This document shows, piece after piece, positions 5,123 through 5,311 of a DNA stretch of 5,311 bases. The stretch is from Pseudomonadota bacterium. Lineage in GTDB: Bacteria; Desulfobacterota; BSN033; WVXP01; G020346125. The notes under the pieces were generated by a model. The model had not been told where the DNA came from and did no database searches. It saw only the letters and a list, made by a program, of their open reading frames with translations. Location: positions 1 through 5,311 of the forward strand of contig JAUWDQ010000186.1 of the NCBI GenBank assembly GCA_030608745.1. Direction: 5' to 3'. Made by a program: the position numbers and the translations under genes. How positions within the stretch are numbered: the first letter of the stretch is position 1; each line of letters begins with the position of its first letter.

Positions 5123-5311
5123 CTAGTCGCTTCCCTTCGATAAGTGCCTTTCGGTTTCAGCAGCGATTTTCCTCATAAGATTTTGGCTGAATCCAACCCA
5201 TTTATTGGAAATATAGCCCTTCCGGTCTATGAGATAGGGAGTCGGGATGGGGGATATGCCGTAGTTCTTAACCACGTCCTCATCGGCCATGATGATGGGG
5301 TATTCGATACC
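5123..5311 (-). CDS. TlpA/ResA-like thioredoxin-fold protein, C-terminal fragment
   Basis: The last 62 codons of a gene that enters from the right edge and ends at TAG (5125-5123). The fragment contains MADEDVVKNYGISPIPTPYLIDRKGYI. This is the C-terminal part of the thioredoxin fold in the TlpA/ResA/AhpC-TSA group: a strand with Asp, then VxxxYGI, then the cis-proline (P23 of the fragment, in PIPT), the LID strand, the RKGYI turn and a final helix. The active-site CxxC (or peroxidatic Cys) and any signal peptide would lie outside the window, so thiol-disulfide oxidoreductase and peroxiredoxin-like roles cannot be separated. It ends 78 bases before the DUF362 gene on the same strand and is probably in the same operon. 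Proteins of this group usually act in the cell envelope, which fits two neighbours that are also exported or membrane-bound. Confidence 0.8.
   Translation of the reverse strand, partial: GIEYPIIMADEDVVKNYGISPIPTPYLIDRKGYISNKWVGFSQNLMRKIAAETERHLSKGSD

Overview
The window looks like a chromosomal segment from a Gram-negative, probably anaerobic bacterium with affinity to the former Deltaproteobacteria (Desulfobacterota and relatives). This assignment is an inference. It rests on the MinD/ParA-like ATPase paired with a J-domain/HTH protein, two Tat-type signals, a NapH/NapG-like quinol dehydrogenase, and dense AGG/GAGG ribosome binding sites. I see no rRNA, tRNA, CRISPR array, insertion sequence or prophage gene.

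Left half, plus strand. Bases 1-557 hold the C-terminal part of an endonuclease III-related DNA glycosylase of the COG2231 type; its start is outside the window. A 231-base gap (558-788) follows, with a possible sigma-70 promoter and a small inverted repeat. Next is a compact cluster: a FlhG/MinD-like P-loop ATPase (789-1757), a protein with a degenerate J-domain plus a RodZ-like HTH (1754-2353, ATGA overlap), and a 52-residue ORF (2402-2560) with a TTG start and a perfect AGGAGG. The small ORF is easily missed because it has no ATG.

Right half, minus strand, reading right to left. The C-terminus of a TlpA/ResA-like thioredoxin-fold protein enters at the right edge (5123-5311). It is followed by a Tat-exported DUF362 protein (4112-5044). 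A TAATG junction joins this to a membrane iron-sulfur protein (2547-4112) that fuses a NapH-like quinol dehydrogenase module to a NapG-like multi-cluster module. The three genes probably form one operon for an exported redox pathway: a membrane quinol-linked electron-transfer protein, a periplasmic DUF362 partner and a thiol-redox protein. The substrate cannot be read from the sequence.

The two gene groups are convergent, and their ends overlap by 14 bases (2547-2560) with no room for an ordinary terminator between them. The observations most worth following are the NapH-NapG fusion with its internal twin-arginine motif and its DUF362 partner, the hidden 52-residue ORF, the J-domain whose HPD is replaced by SSN, and the TGA at the expected position of the fourth cluster cysteine in the glycosylase.
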